The translations under genes were made by a program, and so were the position numbers. This document shows positions 36,841 to 45,052 of a DNA stretch of 64,000 nucleotides, in pieces. Where the stretch lies: positions 2,046,001-2,110,000 of the forward strand of contig NZ_CP046171.1 of NCBI RefSeq assembly GCF_011801125.1, written 5' to 3'. This DNA is from Nocardia brasiliensis (GTDB lineage Bacteria > Actinomycetota > Actinomycetes > Mycobacteriales > Mycobacteriaceae). The notes under the pieces are model-generated. The model searched no databases and was not told the origin of the DNA. It saw only the letters and a program-made list of their open reading frames with translations. Numbering within the stretch: position 1 is the stretch's first letter; each line of letters begins with the position of its first letter.

Positions 36841-37902
36841 TCAGTTGTCCCGCTCGCCCGCTCGCCAGTCGTTGAACCGCTTGCCGATCTTGGAGACCGT
36901 GTCGCCGACCTCCTGACCGACCGTGCTCACCGCCGAGCCCACGTCCCGGCCGAGATTGCGCACGGTGCGGATCAGCGGGTCCTCGGACTGGTCGAAGTTG
37001 TTGCGATAGGTGCGCGCGGCTTCCTTGATCTCCCCGCCGATGCTCGCGTTCTTGTCCTGTTCGCGGCGCGGGTAATCGCCGGCGAGGATGCGGTCGTACT
37101 CGCCGCTCTGGATCCAGCGGCGCAGCTCGGCGGCGCGCAGCACGGAGAACGGGTGGCTCTGCAGTTCCAGGTTGAGCAGCTTCAGCACGCCGTCGCGCAG
37201 GTCGCCGGAGCGCTCGTAGTCGTCGGCCTGTGCGAGGAAGGCCCCGTGGTTCATCTCCTTGATCCAGGTGCCGCCCGCGGTCTTCATGTGCACGCGCACC
37301 GACGTGTCGACGTCCTGCACACACAGCAGCCCGGCCCGGTCGCCGGACAGCTCGGATTTGCGGCTCCACTCCATCAGTGCCGCGACGATCGCGCGCAACG
37401 CCCAGCCACCCACCGGCACCCAGCCGAAACCGGCCGAGATCCGCAGCAAATGCATGAGCATGGTGCGATACACCGCGTGGCCGGACAGCGCGTGGCCGAG
37501 CTCGTGGCCGACGATGAAACGCAGCTCCTCGGCGTCCATCAGGTCGATCAGACCGGTGGTGAGCACGATGAACGGCTGGTCCATGCCGATGGTGAAGGCG
37601 TTGACCTGCGGGCTCTGCAGCACGAACATCTCCGGCGTGGTGCGCGCGTCCAGCACCTGGACGCAGTCCGCACGCAGTTGATGCAGGGACCGGAACTGCC
37701 GTTCGTCCACCCGCACGGCCGTCGCGAGGTACATCAGCCGGTGCTGGCGTTCTTGCAGCAAACCCGACAGGGTCCGCAGGATGGCGTCGAAGCCGGACAG
37801 CGTGCGCAATGTGACCAGGGCGGTGCGATCGGCGGGGTGTTCCCACGCGCGGGTGCTGATGCCGGGAAACCGCGCGCGGACCCGATCCGGGCTGGTAGTC
37901 AT
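36841..37902 (-). CDS. M48 family zinc metallopeptidase
   Basis: The product has 353 residues. VGHELGHALSGH near residue 131 is the HExxH zinc site, and the third ligand is probably Glu in SELSGDRAGLL near 183. EMFVLQSPQVNAFTIGMDQP precedes it, as in HtpX/Oma1-type peptidases. A weakly hydrophobic region (WVPVGGWALRAIVAALM) may associate with membrane. The C terminus is a helical, Arg/Asp-rich extension (RNLGRDVGSAVSTVGQEVGD) not part of the peptidase. It is divergent from the sulfate-transport operon and unlikely to be related to it. Confidence 0.9.
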   Translation of the reverse strand: MTTSPDRVRARFPGISTRAWEHPADRTALVTLRTLSGFDAILRTLSGLLQERQHRLMYLATAVRVDERQFRSLHQLRADCVQVLDARTTPEMFVLQSPQVNAFTIGMDQPFIVLTTGLIDLMDAEELRFIVGHELGHALSGHAVYRTMLMHLLRISAGFGWVPVGGWALRAIVAALMEWSRKSELSGDRAGLLCVQDVDTSVRVHMKTAGGTWIKEMNHGAFLAQADDYERSGDLRDGVLKLLNLELQSHPFSVLRAAELRRWIQSGEYDRILAGDYPRREQDKNASIGGEIKEAARTYRNNFDQSEDPLIRTVRNLGRDVGSAVSTVGQEVGDTVSKIGKRFNDWRAGERDN

Positions 37903-37961
37903 GGGATGAAACCCCCCTCTTCCTGGAACTCTGTAATTCGAACTAACACAAGATGCTCTGC

Positions 37962-37967
37962 TACAGT
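37962..37967 (+). promoter_or_regulatory. -10 box of the subI leader ORF
   Basis: TACAGT sits at -12 to -7 relative to GTG 37974, the spacing expected if transcription starts at the GTG. TTCGAA at 37937-37942 may be the -35 box. Confidence 0.5.
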
Positions 37968-37973
37968 CTGCCC

Positions 37974-38063
37974 GTGTCTTCGAGTGTCGTCCCGCCGGTC
38001 CGCCATGAATTGGCGTTGATCGCGGTCGGCAACCTCGCGGTCGCCGACATTCTCTGTCGCTGA
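37974..38063 (+). CDS. Leaderless leader peptide (29 aa) before subI-cysTWA
   Basis: GTG 37974 opens a 29-codon ORF ending VADILCR and TGA (38061-38063), with the only Cys as the penultimate residue. An ideal -10 box places the transcription start on the GTG. Leaderless cysteine-codon ORFs upstream of the sulfate transporter are known in mycobacteria as cysteine-responsive attenuators. Here a single late Cys codon would have to be the sensor, so confidence is moderate. Confidence 0.55.
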   Translation: MSSSVVPPVRHELALIAVGNLAVADILCR

Positions 38064-38265
38064 TCGGCGACCGGGCACGGCTGCGCGTCCCTACTTCGTA
38101 GACTGGCGTGCAACTTTTTCGCAGACGTACCCGAACCCCCGGCGGCCTTGCGGCCGACAGTCACGCCATTGCCGCATAATTCCGGCGACAGGTCTACCGA
38201 TCTACCAGCATGTCTGTGCCACTCGACGCCCCGAGTCGGCAGCCAGTAGGAAAGGTCCACCCGAA

Positions 38266-39312
38266 ATGTCTCGCAAATCCCGGCTGTTCTCCCGCCGTAG
38301 CGCCGTCTCCATCGCCGTCACCTCCGCCGCGGCGGTCGTGCTCACCGCGTGCGGTGGCGGCGCCAGTGACACGGTCGGTGGCAGCGGCGCCGACGGCAGC
38401 GGTGGCACCCTCAACCTCTACGCCTACGCGGTGCCCAAGCCCGGTTTCGACAAGGTCGTGCCGGAGTTCAACAAGACCGAGCAGGGGAAGAACGTCGTCG
38501 TCAACGGTTCCTACGGCGCTTCGGGCGATCAGTCCCGCAAGGTCAAGGACGGCGCCGAAGCCGACGTCGTGAGCTTCTCGGTGGAGCCCGACATCACCCG
38601 CCTTGTCGATGCCGGTCTGGTCGACGCGAACTGGAATGCCGACGCCACCAAGGGAATTCCGTTCGGTTCGGTCGTCGCGATCGTGGTCCGCAAGGGCAAC
38701 CCGAAGGGCATCAAGGACTGGGACGACCTGTTGAAGCCGGGTATCGAGGTGGTCACCCCGAACCCGTTCAGCTCGGGCTCGGCCAAGTGGAACCTGCTCG
38801 CGCCCTACGCGGCCAAGTCAGAAGGCGGCAAGAACCCGCAGGCCGGCCTGGACTACCTGAGCCAGCTGGTGTCCAAGGAGCACGTGAAGGTGCAGCCCAA
38901 GTCGGGCAGGGAGGCCACCGAGACGTTCCTGCAGGGCACCGGTGACGTGCTGCTCAGCTACGAGAACGAGGCGCTGTTCTCCGAGCGCAACGGCGACCAG
39001 ATCGAGCACTTCGTGCCGCCGGTGACGTTCAAGATCGAGAACCCGGTCGCGGTGCTCGAGTCGAGCAAGCACAAGGAGAAGGCCGTCGCCTTCCGCGACT
39101 TCCTGTACACCGCCGAAGCGCAGAAGGCTTGGGCCAGTGCCGGTTTCCGCCCGGTCGACCCGAAGGTGGCGGCCGAGTTCGCCGAGGACTTCCCGACCCC
39201 GCGGCAGCTGTGGACCATCGCCGACCTGGGCGGGTGGAAAGCCGTAGACAAAGAACTGTTCACCCCGAACACCGGTTCCGTCGCCGTGATCTACGACAAG
39301 GCGACCAAGTAA
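38266..39312 (+). CDS. subI: Sulfate ABC transporter substrate-binding lipoprotein
   Basis: The product has 348 residues. A basic start (SRKSRLFSRRS) precedes a hydrophobic stretch and the lipobox VLTACGG (Cys near residue 29). The mature protein reads LNLYAYAVPKPGFDKVVPEF, GSYGASGDQSRKVKDGAEAD and VVSFSVEPDITRLVDAGLV, the sulfate/thiosulfate-binding fold, with NPFSSGSAKWNLLAPYA near 166. AGGAAAGG is upstream of the ATG. It captures sulfate outside the membrane for CysTWA. Expression is probably under the attenuator formed by the leader ORF. Confidence 0.96.
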   Translation: MSRKSRLFSRRSAVSIAVTSAAAVVLTACGGGASDTVGGSGADGSGGTLNLYAYAVPKPGFDKVVPEFNKTEQGKNVVVNGSYGASGDQSRKVKDGAEADVVSFSVEPDITRLVDAGLVDANWNADATKGIPFGSVVAIVVRKGNPKGIKDWDDLLKPGIEVVTPNPFSSGSAKWNLLAPYAAKSEGGKNPQAGLDYLSQLVSKEHVKVQPKSGREATETFLQGTGDVLLSYENEALFSERNGDQIEHFVPPVTFKIENPVAVLESSKHKEKAVAFRDFLYTAEAQKAWASAGFRPVDPKVAAEFAEDFPTPRQLWTIADLGGWKAVDKELFTPNTGSVAVIYDKATK

Positions 39313-39342
39313 CCGGGCGGAACGGACGGATACTGGACAACT

Positions 39343-40236
39343 GTGACTGACAGCAGCACCGCCGGGGACGGGCACACCCCCGTGCCCGGCGGTTCCCAGA
39401 AGGTGAGCCCGGCCGGGCGGGTCAACTGGTCGTGGCTGCGCGTGACCGGCTCGGTGGGGCCGCTCGGCATCGCCACCGCGGTGCTCTGGCTCAGCATCAT
39501 CGTGTTGCTGCCCCTGGCCGCGCTCACCGTCGCGTCGTTCGAGGAGGGCTGGTCCGGCTTCTGGAGCGCGGTCACCGCGCCGGCGGCGCTGGACTCGTTG
39601 CGGATCACCGTGTTCGTCTCGGTGGTGGTCGCGGTGCTCAACGTGGTGATGGGCACGCTCATCGCCTGGGTACTGGTGCGCGACGAGTTCCCCGGCAAGA
39701 GCATTGTCAACGCGTTGATCGATCTGCCGTTCGCGTTGCCGACCATCGTGGCCAGCATCGTGCTGCTGTCGCTGTACGGGCCGCAGAGTCCGATCGATAT
39801 CCACCTCAACGCGACTCAGCCCGGCCTCATCGTGGCGCTGGCGTTCGTCACGCTGCCGTTCGTGGTGCGCTCGGTGCAGCCGGTGCTGATCGAGGCCGAC
39901 CGGGAGGTGGAACAGGCGGCACTGTCGCTGGGTGCGAACAACTGGACCACGTTCCGCCGCATCGTCTTACCGACGCTGGCCCCCGCGATCATCTCCGGCG
40001 GCGGCCTCGCCTTCGCCCGCGCCATCGGCGAGTACGGCTCGGTGGTGCTGATCGGCGGCGCCATCCCGCGCAAGACCGAAATGGCCTCGCAGTACATCCA
40101 GAAGCAGATCGAGATCGACCGGCCGGTCAACGCCGCAGCGGTTTCGGTTGCCCTGCTGGTCATCTCGTTCGCGACGTTGCTGCTGCTGCGGCTGCTCGCC
40201 GAGCGCAGCGTCCGCAAAGAGCAGGAGTCGCGGTGA
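39343..40236 (+). CDS. cysT: Sulfate ABC transporter permease CysT
   Basis: The product has 297 residues with a GTG start, 30 bases after subI. Six membrane helices are visible, with the permease EAA loop in EADREVEQAALSLGANNWTT (about 185-204) that contacts CysA. LPFALPTIVASIVLLSLYGP and ARAIGEYGSVVLIGGAIP are typical of CysT/CysU. It forms the translocation pore with CysW. The N-terminal 25 residues are hydrophilic and probably cytoplasmic. Confidence 0.95.
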   Translation: MTDSSTAGDGHTPVPGGSQKVSPAGRVNWSWLRVTGSVGPLGIATAVLWLSIIVLLPLAALTVASFEEGWSGFWSAVTAPAALDSLRITVFVSVVVAVLNVVMGTLIAWVLVRDEFPGKSIVNALIDLPFALPTIVASIVLLSLYGPQSPIDIHLNATQPGLIVALAFVTLPFVVRSVQPVLIEADREVEQAALSLGANNWTTFRRIVLPTLAPAIISGGGLAFARAIGEYGSVVLIGGAIPRKTEMASQYIQKQIEIDRPVNAAAVSVALLVISFATLLLLRLLAERSVRKEQESR

Positions 40237-40267
40237 ACAGCGGGGCGTCGCAGCAGAGGAGAACACG

Positions 40268-41074
40268 GTGAAACTCTCGGCGTGGACCCGGATTCCACTG
40301 CGGGTGGTGGCACTCGGCTACCTGGCGGTCTTGCTGGTCTTGCCGCTGGTGATCATCCTGTATCGCACCTTCGAAAAGGGCATCGGCGCGTTCATCGATT
40401 CGATCACCACGCCCGCGGCCATCTCGGCGTTCCAACTGTCGATGATCATCGTGGCGATCGTGGTCCCGGTGAACGTCATCTTCGGCATCGTCACCGCGAT
40501 CGCGCTGGTGCGCGGAAAGTTCCCGGGGCGCACCCTGATCCAGGGCATCGTCGATCTGCCGTTCGCGGTGTCGCCGGTGGTGGTCGGTGTCGCGCTGATC
40601 CTGCTGTGGGGCGCGGGCGGCTGGTTCGGCGGCCTGGAGGACGTCGGCCTCAAGGTGATCTTCAATCTGCCCGGCATGGTGATCGCCACCATCTTCGTCA
40701 CGCTGCCGTTCGTGGTGCGCGAGGTCGAACCGGTGCTGCACGAGATCGGCGACGAACAAGAGCAGGCGGCCGCCACCCTGGGCGCCACGCGCTGGCAGAC
40801 GTTCTGGCGGATCACCCTGCCCGCCATCCGATGGGGCCTCACCTACGGCGTGGTGCTCACCGTGGCCCGCGCACTCGGCGAGTTCGGCGCGGTGATCATG
40901 GTTTCCTCCGCGCTGCCCGGTAAGTCGCAGACCCTGACGCTGCTGGTGCACGGTCGATACATCAACGACCACAACACCTTCGGCGCCTACTCGGCCGCCA
41001 CCCTGTTGATGGGCCTCGCGCTCGTGACACTCCTGTTGATGACCCTCCTCGAACGCAAGCGGGGCGCCAAATGA
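40268..41074 (+). CDS. cysW: Sulfate ABC transporter permease CysW
   Basis: The product has 268 residues. GTG 40268 has GAGGAG (40256-40261) six bases upstream. [40 protein letters not shown] and the EAA loop [20 protein letters not shown] identify Cys[21 protein letters not shown] follows. Its stop overlaps the cysA start (ATGA). Confidence 0.95.
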   Translation: MKLSAWTRIPLRVVALGYLAVLLVLPLVIILYRTFEKGIGAFIDSITTPAAISAFQLSMIIVAIVVPVNVIFGIVTAIALVRGKFPGRTLIQGIVDLPFAVSPVVVGVALILLWGAGGWFGGLEDVGLKVIFNLPGMVIATIFVTLPFVVREVEPVLHEIGDEQEQAAATLGATRWQTFWRITLPAIRWGLTYGVVLTVARALGEFGAVIMVSSALPGKSQTLTLLVHGRYINDHNTFGAYSAATLLMGLALVTLLLMTLLERKRGAK

Positions 41075-42066
41075 TCACCGTGACCAACGCGAAGAAGAAC
41101 TACGGTTCGTTCGCCGCGCTCGACGACGTCACCATCGATATCCCGTCCGGCGAGCTGACGGCCCTGCTCGGGCCGTCGGGTTCGGGCAAGTCCACGCTGC
41201 TGCGCTCGATCGCGGGGCTGGAGTCGCTCGACTCCGGCATCGTGGTGATCGCGGGCAACGACGTCACCCGGGTGCCGCCGCAGAAGCGCGACATCGGTTT
41301 CGTATTCCAGCATTACGCCGCGTTCAAGCACATGACCGTGCGGGACAACGTGGCGTTCGGCCTGAAGATCCGCAAGCGGCCAAAGGCCGAGATCGCCAAG
41401 CGGGTGGACGAATTGCTCGGCATCGTCGGACTCGACGGCTTCCAGCATCGCTACCCGGCTCAGCTGTCGGGTGGTCAGCGCCAGCGCATGGCCCTGGCCC
41501 GTGCGCTCGCGGTCGATCCCCAGGTGCTTTTGCTCGACGAGCCGTTCGGCGCGCTGGACGCGAAAGTCCGTGCGGACCTGCGTACTTGGCTGCGCAGGTT
41601 GCACGAGGAGGTGCACGTCACCACCGTGCTGGTCACCCACGACCAGGAGGAGGCCCTCGACGTGGCCGACCGCATCGCGGTGATGAACAAGGGGCGGATC
41701 GAGCAAATCGGTTCGCCGGAGGACGTTTACGACCGCCCGGCCAACGAGTTCGTGATGTCGTTCCTCGGCGCGGTGGCCCGGCTGAACGGACATCTGGTGC
41801 GCCCGCACGACATTCGGGTCGGTCGCGAGCCGACCATGGCGCTGGCCGAGCACGAGGGCACCGCGGAGTCCGCCGGTGTCACCAGGGCGACGGTCGAGCG
41901 GGTGGTGCACCTCGGGTTCGAGGTGCGGGTGGAGTTGCGCAACGCCGCCACCGGTGACCTGTTCGCCGCCCAGGTGACTCGCGGTGACGCGGAGGCGCTG
42001 CGGCTCGCGGACGGGGAGACGGTCTACGCCAGGGCCACCCGGATTCCGGAGTTGCCCGCGCAGTGA
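41071..42066 (+). CDS. cysA: Sulfate ABC transporter ATP-binding protein CysA
   Basis: The product has 331 residues. Walker A is GPSGSGKST (about 32-40), Q loop FVFQHYAAF, signature [15 protein letters not shown], Walker [13 protein letters not shown] and switch His in [12 protein letters not shown]. The C-terminal about 95 residues form the TOBE-type regulatory domain ([12 protein letters not shown]). It is the ATPase that powers sulfate uptake and the last gene of the transporter operon. Confidence 0.96.
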   Translation: MITVTNAKKNYGSFAALDDVTIDIPSGELTALLGPSGSGKSTLLRSIAGLESLDSGIVVIAGNDVTRVPPQKRDIGFVFQHYAAFKHMTVRDNVAFGLKIRKRPKAEIAKRVDELLGIVGLDGFQHRYPAQLSGGQRQRMALARALAVDPQVLLLDEPFGALDAKVRADLRTWLRRLHEEVHVTTVLVTHDQEEALDVADRIAVMNKGRIEQIGSPEDVYDRPANEFVMSFLGAVARLNGHLVRPHDIRVGREPTMALAEHEGTAESAGVTRATVERVVHLGFEVRVELRNAATGDLFAAQVTRGDAEALRLADGETVYARATRIPELPAQ

Positions 42067-42598
42067 CCCGGCGCACGGATCGGCTGCTGGTTCGTTGCTG
42101 ATCTTGCGCCGGCGCAAAGCTATCCGCCGACCCGCGGCACCGAAATGTCGTCGCATTGTCCGGTCCGGAGTTGCGGTGGCGGACCGATCCGGCCGCCGCC
42201 GCGCGCGATCGGCCGGCGGCGTCAGCGTGTCGTCCCGGCGAGTCCGCGCAGTATCGCGCGTCGCGACCCGCGTGTCCGGCGAATGGAGATTGTTAGGGGC
42301 TATCACCGCATGTGAGGGCGGGTATCCGGGAGCGGAGCCGGACACCTGGTCGGTGTTGCCGCGCGTGGCAACCGAGACGGGACACGGACGAATGTCGGCG
42401 TGTCGCAGTGATATCCGGCCGTCGGCCCGATTGCCGCACTACAGGGCGGGTGACCAGGTCTGATCGTTGTGCTATGCAATCGGTTTCAGAACAGGCGGGC
42501 GGCGGACAATAGGGTGTCCGGTGGTTGGCAGGTGGGTCGCGGAGTGGTTGCGTGGACGGAGTTCGAAGCAAATCGGCTCGGCGATCAGGTGGCTTGCG
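42067..42598 (+). other. Intergenic region between cysA and the first Hsp70-like gene
   Basis: No gene was found in 532 bases. TTGCGCCGGCGCAA (42104-42117) is a perfect 14-bp palindrome without a loop, 38 bases after cysA; it is more like an operator than a terminator. GTGCTATGCAAT near 42467-42478 resembles an extended -10 for the next gene. Confidence 0.4.
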
Positions 42599-43810
42599 AT
42601 GGCGGTTGGTCTGGGTTTGAGCATCGGCACGGTGAACACGGTTTCCGCTCTGGCACAGGAGGGTTCGAGCGGCGCCCACCCGCCCCGCTGGTTGCGCCAG
42701 CTGCCCTCGCCGCAGGCTCCGCCGGGCCGTCGGGCGCCGCAGCGTCCCCAATCCCTCACCCGCCGCACCACACTCACCTTCGACAGCACCGGCCTGGCCC
42801 GGGTCGGCATGATTCCGCGGCACGGTCGCGCGATCACCGAATTCGCTGATATCTCGCAGCGTTCCGTCGTATCGGCGCGGGTCGGGCACCGGGCGCTCGC
42901 GCCCGCCGATCTGGTCGCGGTGGTGGCCGAATGTCTCATCACCGAGGCGCTGCCGACGCAACAGCGCGACGCGGGCCACGGGGTCGGCATCGCGCTGACC
43001 CACCCGGCGCGCTACACCGACGCGCACGTCGGCGAGCTGCGCGCGGCACTCGACGCGGTCGGGCTCGAACATGTCGAGCTGATCGCCGAGCCGGTCGCCG
43101 CGGCGACCTGGCTCGAGGCTGACCGCGGCCCGCTCATGCCCGGTCTCGCGCTGGTCTACGACCTGGGCGGGGCCAGTCTCGATGTCACGCTGGTCCGGGT
43201 CGGCGCCGGATGTCCGCGGAACCCGATCGTCGGCGAGTCGTTGCGCTCGTCCGAGTTCGGCGGCCGGGCCTTCGGCGCGCTGGTCGCCTCGCGGGCCGGG
43301 CACGGATTGCCGTCGGACTCCATCTCGGGATCGGTCGCGGGCACCACGGCCGACGAGTTACGCACCAGGCATGTGCGGGCCTCGCTGGAACTGGTCTACA
43401 AGTGCCTGCGCATCGCCGACGTCACTATGGCCGATGTCGACTGCGTGCTCGTGGTCGGCGGCGCGGCCCGGCCGATCGAGGTGGCCCAGGTCCTGGCCGA
43501 CGAGCTGGCCAGGCCGGTCATCGCGGCCCCCGACCCGGAACGGACCATCGCGGACGGGGCGGCGATCATCGGCAGGCGGGCGGCGGTCGCCGCCGAGGAG
43601 TCGGCGGGCAAGCACCACGGCAAGCGGCGCGGCGGGGGCGCGCATCGACGGGCGGCCACCAGGGCGATGGTGTTCTCGCAGCGGACGAGGCGCAGGCTGA
43701 CCAGGGTGGCGGTGGCAGCGGGGCTGTCGCTCGCGGGCGTCGGCATGGCGCTCGCCTTGCCCGCCGACGGGGTGATCGTGGGGATGGTGCAACTGACAAC
43801 GCTGCGCTGA
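42599..43810 (+). CDS. Hsp70-like actin-fold ATPase with C-terminal membrane anchor (paralog 1)
   Basis: The product has 403 residues from ATG 42599. GLGLSIGTVNTVSA at the N terminus is the phosphate-1 loop (compare GIDLGTTNS of DnaK). LVYDLGGASLDVTLV near 183 is phosphate-2, and VLVVGGAARPIEVAQ near 283 the adenosine motif. There is no Hsp70 substrate-binding domain. A basic segment (KHHGKRRGGGAHRR) is followed by one membrane helix VAVAAGLSLAGVGMALALP and a short exterior tail. The domain therefore faces the cytosol. A paralog with a long exterior tail lies 4.3 kb downstream. Function is unknown; a chaperone activity is not supported by the domain content. Confidence 0.82.
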   Translation: MAVGLGLSIGTVNTVSALAQEGSSGAHPPRWLRQLPSPQAPPGRRAPQRPQSLTRRTTLTFDSTGLARVGMIPRHGRAITEFADISQRSVVSARVGHRALAPADLVAVVAECLITEALPTQQRDAGHGVGIALTHPARYTDAHVGELRAALDAVGLEHVELIAEPVAAATWLEADRGPLMPGLALVYDLGGASLDVTLVRVGAGCPRNPIVGESLRSSEFGGRAFGALVASRAGHGLPSDSISGSVAGTTADELRTRHVRASLELVYKCLRIADVTMADVDCVLVVGGAARPIEVAQVLADELARPVIAAPDPERTIADGAAIIGRRAAVAAEESAGKHHGKRRGGGAHRRAATRAMVFSQRTRRRLTRVAVAAGLSLAGVGMALALPADGVIVGMVQLTTLR

Positions 43811-43880
43811 CCGCGGGCGGCGTACCCGGTGGTGATCGTGACGAGGGCGATCGCCACCGCGTACGCCGCTTTTCTCATCG

Positions 43881-43933
43881 AGGGGGAAATGGTGGCGGCG
43901 GGCTCTCGGGCGACGCCGCCACCATTTCCTCCT
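43881..43933 (+). terminator. Strong hairpin downstream of Hsp70-like paralog 1
   Basis: A 20-bp stem (43881-43900 with 43914-43933, one G-T pair) and 13-base loop lie 70 bases after the stop. There is no U tract. The central 39 bases (43888-43926) match, in inverted orientation, the hairpin at 54050-54088 at 34 of 39 positions. It is probably a transcription-ending or mRNA-stabilising dispersed element. Confidence 0.65.
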
Positions 43934-43975
43934 GATCATTTGCCCAGCTCTACCGGAATGGAACGTGTCCCCGGG

Positions 43976-44013
43976 TTGACGTGACAGTCTGTAGGTGTAA
44001 CCATGGGGTACAG
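43976..44013 (+). promoter_or_regulatory. Promoter/operator region of the diiron oxygenase operon
   Basis: TTGACG (43976-43981) is a good -35, and TAACCA (43998-44003) a weak -10 at 16 bases. CTGTA (43989-43993) and TACAG (44009-44013) form an inverted repeat over the -10, a likely operator. Confidence 0.35.
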
Positions 44014-44046
44014 GTAAACGTTTCGAAGAGAGAGGCAGTGACGACG

Positions 44047-45051
44047 ATGTCCGCAGCCGTGACGCCCCCGATCGACCCCGATCTGGAGAAGGCGCAGGAG
44101 TACGCCGCGACGCTTCTACTGCTCTCCGAGGGTTCGGTCAACAAGCACTTCGACCCCTTCGACGATATCGACTGGGACAACCCGGACTTCGACCCGAACG
44201 CCGGCGCGCACCGCTGGATCCTGCCGAAATCGGCCGATCCGCTCGGTCGCCACCCCTGGTACCTCGCGCAGTCCGACGAGCGCAAGATCGCGATCGGCAA
44301 GTACCGCCAGGCCAATGTCGCCAAGGTCGGCCTGCAGTTCGAGTCGATCCTGATCAGCGGCATGGTCACGCACAACTTCGGCCTGCCCAACGGCTCGCCC
44401 GAGTTCCGCTACTGCTCCCACGAGATGATCGAGGAGCACAACCACACCCTGATGTTCCAGGAGATGGTGAACCGGATCGGCGACGACGTGCCCGGCATGG
44501 GTCCGCTGGTGCGCAAGTTCAAGTACCTCGGCGCGCCCGTGGCCGCGTGGTTCCCCAACCTGTTCTTCATGGCGGTGCTCGCCGGTGAGGAGCCGATCGA
44601 CCACATCCAGAAGGCGATCCTGCGCTCCGACGAGGACGTGCACCCGATCATGCGTGGCGTGATGGCCATTCACGTCGCCGAGGAGGCACGCCACATCTCC
44701 TTCGCGCACGAGTTCCTGAAGATCCATGTGCCCGAGTCGAACGCGTTCAACCGGTTCGTGCTCTCGATCGCCATGCCGATCGTGATGTGGATCCTGGGCC
44801 GGTCGATCTTCACCCCGCCGCGCTCGTTCTGGAAGGAATTCGACATCCCGGACTACGTCCGCAAGGAACTGTTCTACGGGTCGAAGGAATCCAAGCAGGA
44901 GTTCAGCGACTTCTTCGGTGACGTGCGCACGCTGGCCAAGGACATCGGCCTGATGAACCCGATCTCCAAGGCGGTCTGGAAGCTGCTCAAGATCGACGGC
45001 CACACCACCCGCTACCGTTCCGAGCCGCTGCGCGCGGTCAAGGCCGGCTGA
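44047..45051 (+). CDS. AurF-type diiron oxygenase
   Basis: The product has 334 residues from ATG 44047 (GTG 44038 is possible). The carboxylate/His ligands appear as EMIEEHNHTLMFQEM and HVAEEARHISFAHEF, the two ExxH pairs of PF11583-type oxygenases (AurF makes nitro groups from amines). A hydrophobic stretch (FVLSIAMPIVMWILG) could be a membrane-touching helix. The substrate is unknown. The next gene, one base away, encodes a ferredoxin fused to an NADPH reductase and is the obvious electron donor; this strengthens the oxygenase call. Confidence 0.88.
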   Translation: MSAAVTPPIDPDLEKAQEYAATLLLLSEGSVNKHFDPFDDIDWDNPDFDPNAGAHRWILPKSADPLGRHPWYLAQSDERKIAIGKYRQANVAKVGLQFESILISGMVTHNFGLPNGSPEFRYCSHEMIEEHNHTLMFQEMVNRIGDDVPGMGPLVRKFKYLGAPVAAWFPNLFFMAVLAGEEPIDHIQKAILRSDEDVHPIMRGVMAIHVAEEARHISFAHEFLKIHVPESNAFNRFVLSIAMPIVMWILGRSIFTPPRSFWKEFDIPDYVRKELFYGSKESKQEFSDFFGDVRTLAKDIGLMNPISKAVWKLLKIDGHTTRYRSEPLRAVKAG

Positions 45052-45052
45052 C

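Larger units (their letters stand above)
37903..38265. other. Divergent region between the M48 gene and subI
   Basis: The 363 bases hold the M48 ribosome site and a leaderless small ORF at 37974-38063 with its promoter. The remaining about 200 bases before subI would contain any attenuator structure; no simple terminator hairpin is obvious by eye. Confidence 0.5.

Noticed and set aside
42104..42117. Terminator of the sulfate-transport operon
   Set aside because: The palindrome has no loop and no U tract, so it is better seen as a protein site.
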